From contig JAULSN010000012.1 in assembly GCA_033439765.1 (NCBI GenBank), positions 558,001-622,000 on the forward strand: a stretch of 64,000 nucleotides of DNA, in the 5' to 3' direction. Position numbers and translations under genes: made by a program. This DNA comes from Lasiosphaeria ovina (lineage: Eukaryota; Ascomycota; Sordariomycetes; Sordariales; Lasiosphaeriaceae). The notes beneath the pieces are model-generated. The model was not told the origin of the DNA, did not search any database, and saw only the letters and a list, made by a program, of their open reading frames with translations. Position 1 is the stretch's first letter, and each line of letters starts with the position of its first letter. Shown one piece after another: positions 36,801 to 46,702 of the stretch.

Positions 36801-38577
36801 CGAAAAGCTCATGACCGTCACTAGTGAAGATGTGCCATCAGAGGTGTTTCGACAGGAGCGTGAAGCCTTGCAGGAAAACGAAAAGAAGCGTCGTACTTCA
36901 TCAAAGCCGAGGCGCTCAGAAACCCTACCGAAGCGATCGGAAACCCTGCCAATTCTCAAAGAGGCCCGGACAGTTCCTGCCGAGGCCCATAAAGTTCCCG
37001 AAGAGATCCAGACAGTTCCTGCCGAGACCCAGTCAGTTCCCGAGGAGGCCCAGACAGCTGCTGCAGAGACCCAGCCAGTTACCGTCTCTTTCGATTCGTC
37101 AAACGAGTCACGGCGGCTGAAATCGCCCCCGAGTTATGATTATCCGTCGAGGTCGCGGTCGCGGCGGCGCTTTGAGCTGGTAAGTCTGACGGGCGATGAC
37201 TCAGATGACGAGTATTGGGAGCGTGAGCTTAAGGAGCATGAGGAGAAAATGCAGCGTAAGCATGAGGAATATATGCAGCGTGAGCGTGCGCGTCAAGCTA
37301 GAGAAGCTTCAGAGAGAGAGAGACAGCGCCGGACTCTGGCTAAACCGGCCTTGGGAAAGTCTGAGCCGGGCCCCAATTCTGCTGGCAAGGCAAACAAGAC
37401 ACAGCGCCAGGCTCTGGCCAAACGGGCGTTGGCAAAGTCTGAGCCAGGCCCCAATTCTGCTGGCAAGGCAAATAAGACACAGCTTTGGACTAAACCCAAA
37501 CAGAATCCAGTGCTTGCTGAGGCTGCGATTCCTCTTCATAACAGCAGCTCGTCAAACGACCATGAGGTTTTAATCAAACCGAAGCCGGCAAACAATCAAA
37601 TGCTGCCTCCTCCCGTCAGCCCAATGTCTTCACAGCCCGCCTCACAAGCCGCAGGGCCGAACTTGCTTGCGCCACCGAACCTGCTTGCGACACCGAACTT
37701 GCCTGCGGCGCCGAGCTTGCTCGCGGCGCCGAGCTTGCTTGCGGCGCCGAACTTGCTTGCGGCGCCGAACTTGCCTGCAGCGCCCAATGTCTTTGCCGAC
37801 GGTTTTGCAGAAACCGACAGGCTGATTTCCCGGTTGCGGAGCATGACGCCTCGCCCAAAGTCGCCGATCTGGCAAGGAACGTTTAATACTGGAGATTCGA
37901 GTGACGTGGAGTCTTCGGATTCCGGTACCGTACAGGCTTCGGACTCGAGTAACGTTGAGGTCATGGACACGACGCCTCACCAAACGTCGTCGATGCCGCC
38001 AGGACCGCTGAATACGCGAGTTTCAGTTGGCTTTGATGAGGGCCTGGACGAGGGCCTTGATGTGGATATGAGTAGCGTGGAGCCGCCCCCCTCGAACTCC
38101 ATGCAGTTGCCTTCGTCTACCGAGATGCACTCGCCGCATTCGAGTAATGTGCAATCGCCGCACCCAAGTGGCACGCACTTAGCCACGCAGTCACATAACT
38201 ATACTGACGTGCGATTTGCGCCGACTGAAGTCGAGTCGCCGCACTTGAGTGGCATACAGGTGCCGCCCATGGGTGGCGAGCAAAACCAGACGATGGAGCC
38301 AAACATTGCCTCGCCTAGTCCGCAAGTCGTTATTTCCCCGCATGTCGGATCACCGAGACCCCTGTCTCCTATGTCTCGCTGGCAAAAGGCAGCGTTTGAG
38401 TACCATGATCCATACCCAGCCAACCATCTAAGTTTTCCTCCGAAGTGGATGCAGAAAAAAGACCTCCCGCCGCCGCCAGAGCCCGAGACTCCCTCCGAGC
38501 AGCTCAAGGAGGAGCAGAGAAGGGCCAATCTGCTTGCCCAAATGAGAGAGGGGCGCGGGTGGTTTGTGGAAGTTTAG
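33879..38577 (+). CDS. Sir2-family histone deacetylase, Hst3/Hst4 (HstD) type, 1,537 aa
   Basis: Two exons (33879-34004, 34090-38577) with an 85-bp intron after SGIP, exactly where DFR follows in sirtuins. NAD-binding GAGIS is at 32-36. A ~250-residue Ser/Pro-rich insert then separates the first helices from NMKGRDLFD and the CYTQNID motif (about 364-370), an arrangement like fungal Hst4/HstD but longer. The catalytic His is in CLHGS (about 511); zinc cysteines CFVC and CPHC follow, then LILGTSMRVHG. The fold ends by about residue 670; the remaining ~870 residues look disordered, with basic, Ser/Pro-rich and repeat segments. Hst3/4 enzymes remove acetyl from histone H3 Lys56 in the nucleus, and HstD in Aspergillus influences secondary metabolism. 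Length is far above the usual 400-700 residues. Confidence 0.9.
37336..37491 (+). repeat. Two tandem 78-bp coding repeats in the sirtuin tail
   Basis: Two copies of a 26-codon unit, each carrying SEPGPNSAGKANKTQ, at 37336 and 37414, nearly identical at nucleotide level, so a recent in-frame duplication. Confidence 0.9.
37660..37790 (+). repeat. 15-bp coding repeats (Asn/Ser-Leu-Leu/Pro-Ala-x-Pro)
   Basis: About eight successive five-residue units (pattern NLLAA or SLLAAP) in the disordered C-terminal tail of the sirtuin, encoded by near-identical 15-bp units; a variable minisatellite within the coding region. Confidence 0.85.
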
Positions 38578-39340
38578 CGCGTCTCTCACGCGCGAGAACC
38601 GTTGGGCCCATTGTGTATATGTACATATCAGGGGAAACGGGGCGATAATGCTTGCGGTGTATATACCGGTCATTAGGGTGTTGGTCACGGGGAACATGGA
38701 GCGATTTGGAATTGGTAGCGTTGACAAAATCATAGGACGGCTTGCTGGCTTTTCTTGTTTTTGATTTGGTACTTCCGTTACCTATACTAGTTCCTTGCAT
38801 GGATATGCGCATGGCCGGGCATCACGGATGAGGCATCTTGGATCGGGCTGGCAAGCGATCGTTGTTCTTGAGAGGTGGTATTTGTCCTTCGGGGGAGATA
38901 GGAGTTGGGCGACTGATGGTCGGACGCAAAGGCATTTTGTTGTTTTTCTCACAGATGGCCGGGAGTTTGTCATTCGACTGGGACTATTAGGTAGCACAGC
39001 TCAGCCAGTGTAGGAGGATGAATCATATCAGCTTTTGCCAGTCTTTTGCGCCGTGAGACTGGGTAAACGGCGAGCACGTGGAGGAGTGCATTGGGTGACG
39101 GAGCTCAAGGGTTAGGGATATATTATCTATAGATTAGTAGGTGAATATCACAAATAATTACTACCGATCTCTCATGGCTCCAAATCTTGATTCTGCGTCA
39201 AACTCGTGGTGAGTGAATCTCGGTGAATAACCACAACCTTTAGTTCTGTCTTTATCTTCATCTCCTAACAAGAGCTTTGTTGTGGAAGAGGCTTCTTCTC
39301 TGCTCCCATTATGTCTTACCGCAATCTTTGACTTTGGAGG
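38578..39340. other. Intergenic region, sirtuin 3' flank to LTR element
   Basis: No gene recognised. The stretch ends at the left target-site copy of the LTR element. Confidence 0.5.
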
Positions 39341-39345
39341 GATTC
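39341..39345. repeat. Target-site duplication, left copy (GATTC)
   Basis: GATTC directly precedes the left LTR and is repeated directly after the right LTR at 42154-42158. Confidence 0.85.
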
Positions 39346-39575
39346 TGTTCGTGGTTCTCAAACCACGTAGGGATCCTACAGGTCTAAGGGTGGTAGATCT
39401 ACCGTTGGGGGGGTGCAATGTTGGTTCTATTCTGTCTAAGGAACTAAAACTGGGTTCTAGGGCGACCGGGGTTTTGTGTGTGCGGGCGGGAGGTCTGCGC
39501 GCGGTACGTGCCTTCATACGTGCGCGGTCACGCGACCTCCGCTAGTGTGCGGTTACTAATATCGCTATTCCAATA
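39346..39575 (-). repeat. LTR (3' LTR with respect to the element)
   Basis: 230 bp; identical to the partner at 41925-42153 except for seven substitutions and one G indel. Five of the substitutions are CA to TA in this copy. Confidence 0.9.
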
Positions 39576-40549
39576 CTGGTAACTCTTCTTTTGTGACCGT
39601 ATATCTCCGGTCTTCCTTCCTATCGTAGACAACGCCTTCTCATCTCTCTCATATAACTCGGAGATGAGTCCCTCTCGAAATGACCTGTTTCCGTGGTTTG
39701 CTTGACGTGATCGTGCTCTCGGTGTACTTCTTCATCGGATTATTATTTGCCTTAATCGTACGCTGCCTTGATCGTACGCTGCCTTGTTTGCTCATCCAGG
39801 TACGTACGTAGTGGAGAAGTGAGCCGTGCCGGCTTGCCTTGTCCAATGGCCGGTGCCGTGTAAGATGACGGTAAGATGAGTGGCCCGCTTCGTGCTCTCC
39901 GTGCCGGGTCGTTCGATGATATGTTTGCCTTTGTGTAACGACGAGATTGAGTTCGAGGTCCGTACGGAAGAGGCAGTAGGTCCGGGCCTTGCCCTCTCGA
40001 GGCTGGCCGCCCGGCTATTAACGTACGATACCCTCGGGACTCTTTCTTTTGTCGTACGATAAGTTAACTCGTGCCTAGGACGACGAGCGTCGTATCGCCG
40101 CGATGCCCTCGGTCGATACCGAGGTACGCGTGAACGCCGAAGACTTCGCTACCTTAATGCCTTCTTTGGTGAATCTGTACTGGTGTTGTGGCCGTCGTGA
40201 TATGTTGGTATATAGGGTGCTCTCCTCCCTTTACTCGTCCTCCTCCTTCTTCTCCAATCTATCTACGAATGCCTCGATTCGTACGGTAATCTTGCCGTCC
40301 TCTACCAGGTAGGTTGGTAGATACTAGTAATGTACGCTCCGCGCGTTCGCTAGGAGATATACTACTGGGGTACGTCCTTGTCCTTCGGGTTGATTAAGCT
40401 TAGTTGCTTGGCCTGACCCTTCTGCTTGACGGTGATCTCGTATCCTTGAAGTTGGATCCGGTATCCGTTAAACTCGATCTGGGTATCGTGCGTAAGGTAC
40501 GACTTCGGCTTGGCCTTTAGCCTTGCTTCTTTAAGCTTGGCTTCCTCCT

Positions 40550-41543
40550 TCGTCGACGTACGTATACCTAGCTTCTCGATATAGTACTAGGCGTACGTCT
40601 TAAACTAATATACTCCTGACTCTACCAGTCTATAGAGTAGCCTTCGGATCTAGAGTACCGTTCCCTCCGGTGGTCTCGTAGTATTAAAGTACGTATCTAG
40701 TATAACGTATACCTCGTTCTAACGCTTATCCGGACTAATATACGAGAGGTAGTAGTCCTCCGTACGATCGGATAGGATCTCCGGGAAGACTACGAAGTAT
40801 ATATCCTCCGGGATCTCTAATCGCTGGTAGATACTAACGAAGTGCTTGGCCTTATCGTAGAGGATATCGTACGGTCGGCCAGTATAGTTACGCGATGACT
40901 TCTACGACTTGCTAAATACGGTGACCTTCGATAGGGTTGGAGTCGGTGATCCTCTTAGACCCTCTCCTCCGGGCGTTGGGTGGTATGGAAGTGCTATCGT
41001 TACCTTCGGCGGTGGTGGTAGAGGGGGCTGTAGAAGATCAGGCTCTGGGAGTGCCGCCTCCGTAATGTTCATAATTTGGGGAAGTGCCATCGTCACCTTC
41101 GGCGGTGGTAGTGGAGGGGGCTGTAGAAGATCAGGCTCTAGGAGTGCCGCCTCCATAATGTTCATGAGTTGGTCCGAGATTCGGGCGCCGGCAATCCGTA
41201 CGCCTTTCTTCGTAGCGATATTGATCATCTCTTTCCTGAACGTACGATTGACTTGATCAAATTATACGACTGTCCATCCTTCGAACTCCTCGCGGAAGGA
41301 CGACTGGATTTGCTTTGAGTTCATATCGAACTATATAATCTCCATTATCGTACGGGCGAAGTAGGTTGTGGCTTCCTCGTCTTGAAGGGGATAGGTAATA
41401 TCTGGGGTCTGGGCCTCGTACTAGAGGTCCCAGTCGATATTCGCCTTCCATACCGTACCTGGGATATTGCTCTTCTCCTAGATATCTTCGTACGAGTCGT
41501 TGCCCTTACTCGGGCCTTTTCCTACGCCCGAGGCTAATGCCAT
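40550..41543 (-). pseudogene. Gag-like remnant inside the LTR element
   Basis: From the ATG at 41543 one frame reads through a Gag-like product interrupted by in-frame TAG/TAA codons (for example four in the first ~95 codons and another at 40904). Readable pieces include KANIDWDL, a proline-rich direct repeat (PDLLQPP units at about 40985-41160), and a helical segment (YQRLEIPEDIYFVVFPEILS then EDYYLSYI) reminiscent of capsid domains of fungal LTR elements. Coding-like sequence with more stops continues toward about 40100. Confidence 0.7.
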
Positions 41544-41924
41544 CTTCGGCGATAGCGGGGTGTCGATGATGTTGATGAAGTTATTGATGATTGGTCGCGA
41601 TCGTACGACCGGGGGTATATATGGGGGAGTTTAGTAAGTATGGCGGGGTTATACAGTAGCGTATAATGCAGGTTCCAGTTATACGTACGTCGCTCCCGAC
41701 CTATGGCCGTGAACGTCGCTATACGCTTAGTTCCTTTATTCTTCTAGATAGAGATCCTTCTCTTTCCTCGAAAGTTCAAAGAAGGGCTCCGTCTAGGCAG
41801 TAGCACGAGATGCTGTCGCACGTACTTTCGTACCTCCCTCGAAAGTTCGGTGCGCGTACGTCGGTAGTACGATCTCGTCTCTTCACGTTGCTTCTCTATG
41901 AGTGTTTGACCACTCACTAATCAG

Positions 41925-42153
41925 TATTCGTGGTTCTCAAACCACGTAGGGATCCTACAGGTCTAAGGTGGTAGATCTACCGTTGGGGGGGTGCAATGTT
42001 GGTTCTATTCTATCTAAGGAACTAAAACTGGGTTCTAGGGCGACCGGGGTTTTGTGTGTGCGGGCGGGAGGTCTGCGCGCGGCACGTGCCTTCACACGTG
42101 CGCGGTCACGCGACCTCCGCTAGTGTGCGGTCACCAATATCGCTATTCCAACA
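41925..42153 (-). repeat. LTR (5' LTR with respect to the element)
   Basis: 229 bp direct copy of 39346-39575. Its first dinucleotide reads TA rather than TG, and it has one further TG to TA change; both fit RIP on the opposite strand. Confidence 0.9.
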
Positions 42154-42158
42154 GATTC
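42154..42158. repeat. Target-site duplication, right copy (GATTC)
   Basis: Matches 39341-39345 exactly. Confidence 0.85.
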
Positions 42159-42471
42159 TCCTCGACGAAATAATCTCGAAGGTTGAAGATAGGCGGAGTA
42201 TCGCAACAGAGACAAGCCCCGGAGAAAACCAACAATAATCAAGTAACAATAATGCCATAAGCTTTTGTCCTCTTCCCTGGGGGGGTTTGGGGGGGTTTCT
42301 AAAGTGATATGTCCCTCGACAAGTTCCTAGAGCCATTTTCTCATCATCACAGTGCTCACCTCAATATTCAACCTCTGAAACACTACACCATATAGACACT
42401 AGAACCTTCCCTCCACGGCAAACAGCAACGAACTCTCGCCGCCATGACCCCCAACACCACGCAGAACTAAC

Positions 42472-42590
42472 ACATACGACCACAGGCACTAGAAAATTCG
42501 GGATCCCGTCCGCTCTCCTATAGACAAGCCAGCGACCGCCAGACTAGTAGCCGGGTGGGTGACTACCAGCGAATCCCTGGTGTTGTATGT
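42472..42590 (+). rRNA. 5S ribosomal RNA gene, dispersed copy
   Basis: 119 nt beginning ACATACGAC and ending GTTGTATGT, which pair as the terminal stem of fungal 5S rRNA. The 3' half carries the conserved GGGTGGGTGAC and CCAGCGAATCCCT blocks seen in Neurospora 5S rRNA, and TCCCGTCCGCTC lies in the 5' half at the expected place. Several positions in the 5' half differ from the Neurospora alpha type, so it may be a variant type or a decaying copy. A T-rich terminator follows directly. Dispersed single 5S genes are normal in filamentous ascomycetes. Confidence 0.88.
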
Positions 42591-42599
42591 TTTCTTTTT
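42591..42599 (+). terminator. Pol III T-run terminator of the 5S gene
   Basis: TTTCTTTTT immediately after the mature 3' end, typical of RNA polymerase III termination. Confidence 0.7.
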
Positions 42600-42893
42600 A
42601 TCCCTCTCTTTCTTTTGGAACGGTGATTATTGGAAACCCCCAACCCCTTTTTTTAGTGCAGCCTTATACTCCAACTTTCGGCTAGAGAGGTCTCTGCTGT
42701 TGACACGTGTGCCTGGCTCTTGGCCGCAGGGTGTGCGACTCCACGGACGCGATACTTTGGCCGAGGCGGCTCCTCGGAACCGAGCGCGTCTGACACCATC
42801 TGCGCGAGGATGGGCTTCTCGGCATACAGATTCGCGGCCTCGTCCATGTCAGCAAGGTCGAACTTGTAGAAGCCCTCGGGCGGTTCCGGCGAG

Positions 42894-43833
42894 TTGCTAG
42901 ATCCTGCGCCACAGCCCACGGGAGGCGGTACAAGCGCTCCCATAGGGGAAGCCCCAGCAATGGCGCCGCTCAAGACACAGAAACAGAAAGGTGGCTTGAA
43001 GGTGTCAGGGATCGGGCTCGTTTTTGAGAAGGGAAAACTCGGCATCCATCTAGACGCAAGCTTGCTGGTTGGCCCCATTGGGGCCGGTCTCAAAGGCCTT
43101 ACCATCAGCTTCGACCTCTCCAAGATTGGCGGACTGCATGATTTGCTCAAGTGTCCCGTTGACGTGTCCATGGATGGGTTCGACATGTCGTTCGACAAAG
43201 ACCCCGTTAGCCTCCAGGGGGCTGGCTCTGTACCACACCAAGACGGCCGAGATGGAGCAGTTCAGCGGAGGTGTTACTGTCTCGCTCAAGACGTTCTCCA
43301 TCGCGGCACTGGGACAGTACGCCCAGGTGGCAGAGGTGCCACAGGTGCACCCCGCCTACGACTCTTTCTTTGTTTACGCTATGATGGAAGGCACCCTGTT
43401 TACTGTCGGCTGGGCTGACGTGCCCGGACTCATAGCTGGCTTCGGGTACAACAGCAAGTTGCGCCTGCCCGCCGGCAGAGTGTCGGGAAGTGACTCCAAA
43501 GACAGCGCGGCGGCCGCAGACGAAGGAGGAGCCGTACAGGCCGGCAAGGACACTTGGGTCGTGCGCGGCGACGCCTTGCATTTCCAGGTTAGGAGTCCCG
43601 TCCCTATTAGCTCGGGCGCCGTGGATGGGATCGACGGCAACAACGGCGGCAAGGGGGCGGCAAGGGGCTCTACAATTCTCAGCCGCCCGATGCAGGTCAG
43701 AGACGGCGATGGGAGGGACCTCAGATCCAATCTCCAAGTTAGCGCGCACGCTGTCATCAATGGCCAGGCAGCGGACCCGATTCCTTTCCGGCTAGCCGAG
43801 GAGATTTGGGACCACGTCCCCAGTAACCACTAG
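42894..43833 (+). pseudogene. DUF6603-family gene remnant
   Basis: Readable sequence starts in one frame (about 42960-43230: KVSGIGLVFEKGKLGIHLDA, then LKGLTISFDLSK and VDVSMDGFDMSFD) and shifts by +1 near 43230 into ALYHTKTAEMEQFSGG, YDSFFVYAMMEG and LIAGFGYNSKLRLPA. This order is characteristic of the fungal DUF6603 domain, normally part of proteins above 1,000 residues. After the last motif it jumps to a low-complexity C-terminal segment and stops at 43833. So the copy is truncated at the N-terminus, frameshifted and probably internally deleted. Function of the family is unknown. The LTR element and 5S gene lie just upstream. Confidence 0.72.
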
Positions 43834-44292
43834 GGTTCCTACTCTGGCAACCGAGACGACTACCTCGATCCGGGACGGTCGGCCCCGACGACGCACCATC
43901 TTGTGGGGTTGTCTGTATTGCCGCCTCCGGCCAAGGCTGCCGGCCACCAAGTCCCTTTGAAGCCCATCCCACCAGAAACGCACACGTCCTCAGGGTACGA
44001 GGTGGTGCCGTGGGTGTGTTAATTGTCTGGCGGCTAGATATGATCGACGGTCACCTGCCAGGCTGGTTTCCAGGCTGGTTGCCGGGGGGGCTTTATGTTG
44101 ACGAACGTTATTTAATTTGTGTTTATCTCCTGCAGCAATTTCGGATGCCGGAACGATGTGCAGTGTGAAAAATGTCTCCCAATGACGTGCGAACGTTTCG
44201 TCTGCTTGGGAAACTCTGGTTGCCACTTGCCAAAAGTTGGCCGGCTTGGCGGGCCTGAGGACAACGAGCAAGGCAGCGCACGAAAAACGAGC

Positions 44293-44330
<38 letters not shown>

Positions 44331-44673
44331 GACTGTCGAGGCGTAATTCACGGTCAAATCAGCGACCAAAACCGCGCTAGGAAGGAGGGTCTTGCAGGTG
44401 GGCAGCTCCAGCGCCCGCTTTGATGCCGATGCCACTACAGACCGTCGCCCTTTCCTCTCAATTCGTTGGCTTTTCCGGCTCTTGCCTTTTCCTACATCCG
44501 GTCCCCGACCCCTCCGCCAGACTGGGCATGTCTCTGCGGGAGCCAACTCGGAACTGCACCAAAATCCTCTGTCATCGAAATCTGCAGAAAGGCCCCCGTC
44601 CCGCGACGCCGACTTTCTTGGAGCAACAGACATATTTGAGGTATTTGCTAACAATTGCGCTCGTTTGGCCATC
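43834..44673. other. Intergenic region, includes a (GTT)n microsatellite
   Basis: A run of about twelve GTT units lies at 44293-44329. The frame of the downstream nucleoside-phosphorylase-like gene is open upstream from 44392 without an ATG before 44674, so an upstream exon is possible but not identified. Confidence 0.5.
44293..44329. repeat. (GTT)n microsatellite
   Basis: About twelve perfect GTT units. Confidence 0.95.
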
Positions 44674-46122
44674 ATGGTCGTCATCATCGGCTCGACGACG
44701 GTTTGCCACCCAACAACTCGACATTCACATAGCCACCTATACGGGTCTCCAAGGACGACGGAACCCCCGACCTCACCCGTAGCTGAAGCCCCGGCTGTAC
44801 CCCCGGCTGTACGACTGTCACACGAGGAATACACGGTCGGCTGGATCTGCCCTCTTCCTATAAACATGCATGCCGCTCGGGTGGTGCTCGACGACACCCA
44901 CGAAATTCTCCCAAACAAACCCGGCGACAGGAATGTCTATCTTCTGGGCCGTATCGGCCAGCACAATATTGTCATTACAAGTTTGGAAGAGAGAAAATAT
45001 GATGCAGTCAACGCAGCAGTGGCGGCTGCCAACATGCATCGGAGTTTCCCCTCGATATTCCTGCACATGGTAGTGGGCATAGCTGGCGGCGTTCCTCAGT
45101 CCGGGGATATACGTCTCGGCGATGTTGTAGTCGGCACAGAAGTCGTCGAGCACGGGCTTGTCAGGAAGACCCTTTCCCACCGTATCTACGAAAGAACCAT
45201 CGTGCACAAGGCTCCGAAGGTGTTCAGCGAGGCCATCTCCAGATTCGAGGCAGACCGTCTCCCTAGCGTCAGCAACATGCTCGCTACTCTGGCCGACGTG
45301 GGGAGCCGGAACCCAGTCATGGCCAACGCTGCTGAAGATCGGTTGTTTGACAGCGGATACGACCACCGAACGGGTATGTCCGACTGCAACTCTTGCGGAG
45401 AAGAGTGGGAGATTGACCGCGCGCGCCGGGCCACCGGGTTTCCCAGGATTCACTACGGACTTATTGCCTCAGGAACCCAGGTCATCAAACACGGCGAGAC
45501 GAGAGACAAGACGGCTGAGCTCCTGGGTGGCGTCCTCTGCTTTGAAGTGGAGACCGCTGGGGTGATGGACCTGTTCCCCTGCCTCGCTGTGCGCGGAATC
45601 TCAAACTACGCGGATTCTCACAAGGACGGACTGTGGGAAGGGTACGCCAGTGCGGCGGCGGCGGCTTATGCCAGAGAACTCTTGATATTCATGTCAGAAC
45701 ACGAAGACAGTGATGAGATTCAGTCAGAAAACGACAATGAGGACATCTCCGAATCGGAATCGTGCATCTCCGCGGAATCGGACAAAACGATTACCAAGAA
45801 TTACATCCCCGGGTTGGACTTGAAGATCACCAGCGAGATCAAGCACAAGGAAGCCAATCAAGAGATAACCGAGCCCGAGAAGATGCAGCTTTGGAATATC
45901 AGGCCAGGGGAGACCAAGGAAACCAACCCCAAGCAATCGCTCAACCGGTCGGACCCAACGATTACGGAGACAAAGGTCACCAGCGAGATCGAGCAGAAGG
46001 ACGCCAACCAAGAGATAACCGAGCTCAAGAAGAGGGAGGTTTGGATTATCAGGCCAGAGGGGGAGACCAAGGATACCAACTCCAAGCAATCGCCCAGAGA
46101 GAGGAGGGCAAGCTTCCCATGA
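44674..46122 (+). CDS. Nucleoside-phosphorylase-fold protein of the fungal NLR N-terminal type, 482 aa
   Basis: A single exon from ATG 44674. After a ~45-residue Ser/Thr/Pro-rich leader comes EEYTVGWICPLPINMHAA, the start of the PNP/UDP phosphorylase fold found at the N-terminus of many fungal NACHT/ankyrin NLR proteins. Family landmarks follow: NIVITSLEERKYD, MVVGIAGGVPQ, GDIRLGDVVVG, ETAGVMDLFPCLAVRGISNYADSHK and AAAAAYARELL. Where NLRs would continue into NACHT, this protein switches to an acidic stretch and two ~50-residue charged repeats rich in Glu, Lys and Thr, then stops. Metazoan and bacterial relatives cleave or phosphorolyse nucleosides and purines; for fungal NLR heads, an immune effector or nucleotide-cleaving role has been proposed. 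Here I infer a stand-alone effector-type domain with a repeat tail. Enzyme activity is not proven by sequence. Confidence 0.85.
   Translation: MVVIIGSTTVCHPTTRHSHSHLYGSPRTTEPPTSPVAEAPAVPPAVRLSHEEYTVGWICPLPINMHAARVVLDDTHEILPNKPGDRNVYLLGRIGQHNIVITSLEERKYDAVNAAVAAANMHRSFPSIFLHMVVGIAGGVPQSGDIRLGDVVVGTEVVEHGLVRKTLSHRIYERTIVHKAPKVFSEAISRFEADRLPSVSNMLATLADVGSRNPVMANAAEDRLFDSGYDHRTGMSDCNSCGEEWEIDRARRATGFPRIHYGLIASGTQVIKHGETRDKTAELLGGVLCFEVETAGVMDLFPCLAVRGISNYADSHKDGLWEGYASAAAAAYARELLIFMSEHEDSDEIQSENDNEDISESESCISAESDKTITKNYIPGLDLKITSEIKHKEANQEITEPEKMQLWNIRPGETKETNPKQSLNRSDPTITETKVTSEIEQKDANQEITELKKREVWIIRPEGETKDTNSKQSPRERRASFP
45788..46095 (+). repeat. Two tandem ~150-bp coding repeats
   Basis: Each copy encodes TSEI, a Lys/Glu block ending NQEIT, then WNIRP or WIIRP and a KQS end. 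The TSEI codons recur 150 bp apart (about 45828 and 45978). This is a duplicated charged module unique to the tail of the phosphorylase-like protein. Confidence 0.85.
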
Positions 46123-46702
46123 TCCGAAGGAGTCCACGGTTGATCACCAGGACTACACAAAAGTTAACGAGTTTGAGAGCGGAAAGGTCGAGCTTGTAAG
46201 GTTGTATAATAGTTTCTTCTATTGAGCGGCATTCATGTACTTCTTGCAGTCATGCATTAGAAGTGGGCCTACCTGCCCATGCGTATATATGTACTTTGAA
46301 ATTTGAACTCGAACAACGGAATTCTAGTTTCTCTATTTACAAGGGCATGGTGAAAACAACTCGTGCTGGCTTCGAACCGCGCCCATTTGCTACCTCTCGC
46401 ATAGCTATGACCGCCGGCTCCTGTCCTGCAGGAGAAGCGGAAGGTCCGGCCCATGGACGATAAGAAAGTGCTGGCGCACGCGGTCCCGCCGCTCGTGTCC
46501 GTACACACACCCAGGCAGCGGACAGTCGACCATGCGCGGCTGCTCGGCGTGCTTGCTGTTCTTGTGCTTGCTCCGGCCGGCGGCTGTCTGGAATGTGCGG
46601 TCGCATCCGGCGTACGCGCAGGGATAGACTCTTCTGCTAAGGATTCGCGTTAGCGGTTGTGTCGATTACTTGTATGCGGAACGAGTAGAACACTGAATCG
46701 AC
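46123..46702. other. Intergenic region between convergent genes
   Basis: No gene seen. A GGTTCGAA-like element on the minus strand near 46375 recalls a tRNA T-loop but its stem does not pair. Confidence 0.5.

Larger units (their letters stand above)
39346..42153 (-). mobile_element. Non-autonomous LTR retrotransposon, 2.8 kb, RIP-mutated
   Basis: Two direct ~230-bp LTRs (39346-39575 and 41925-42153), ends of form TG...CA apart from RIP-type changes, flanked by a 5-bp GATTC duplication. The interior reads as a Gag-like protein on the minus strand with many TAG/TAA codons, so the 5' LTR is the right-hand one. At ~2.3 kb of interior there is no room for, and no sign of, protease, reverse transcriptase or integrase. 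The interior is unusually rich in TAC/GTA. It is a dead, possibly originally non-autonomous element. Confidence 0.9.

Noticed and set aside
46340..46420. Second tRNA-like element (GGTTCGAA on the minus strand)
   Set aside because: The flanking bases do not pair into a T stem and no cloverleaf fits.
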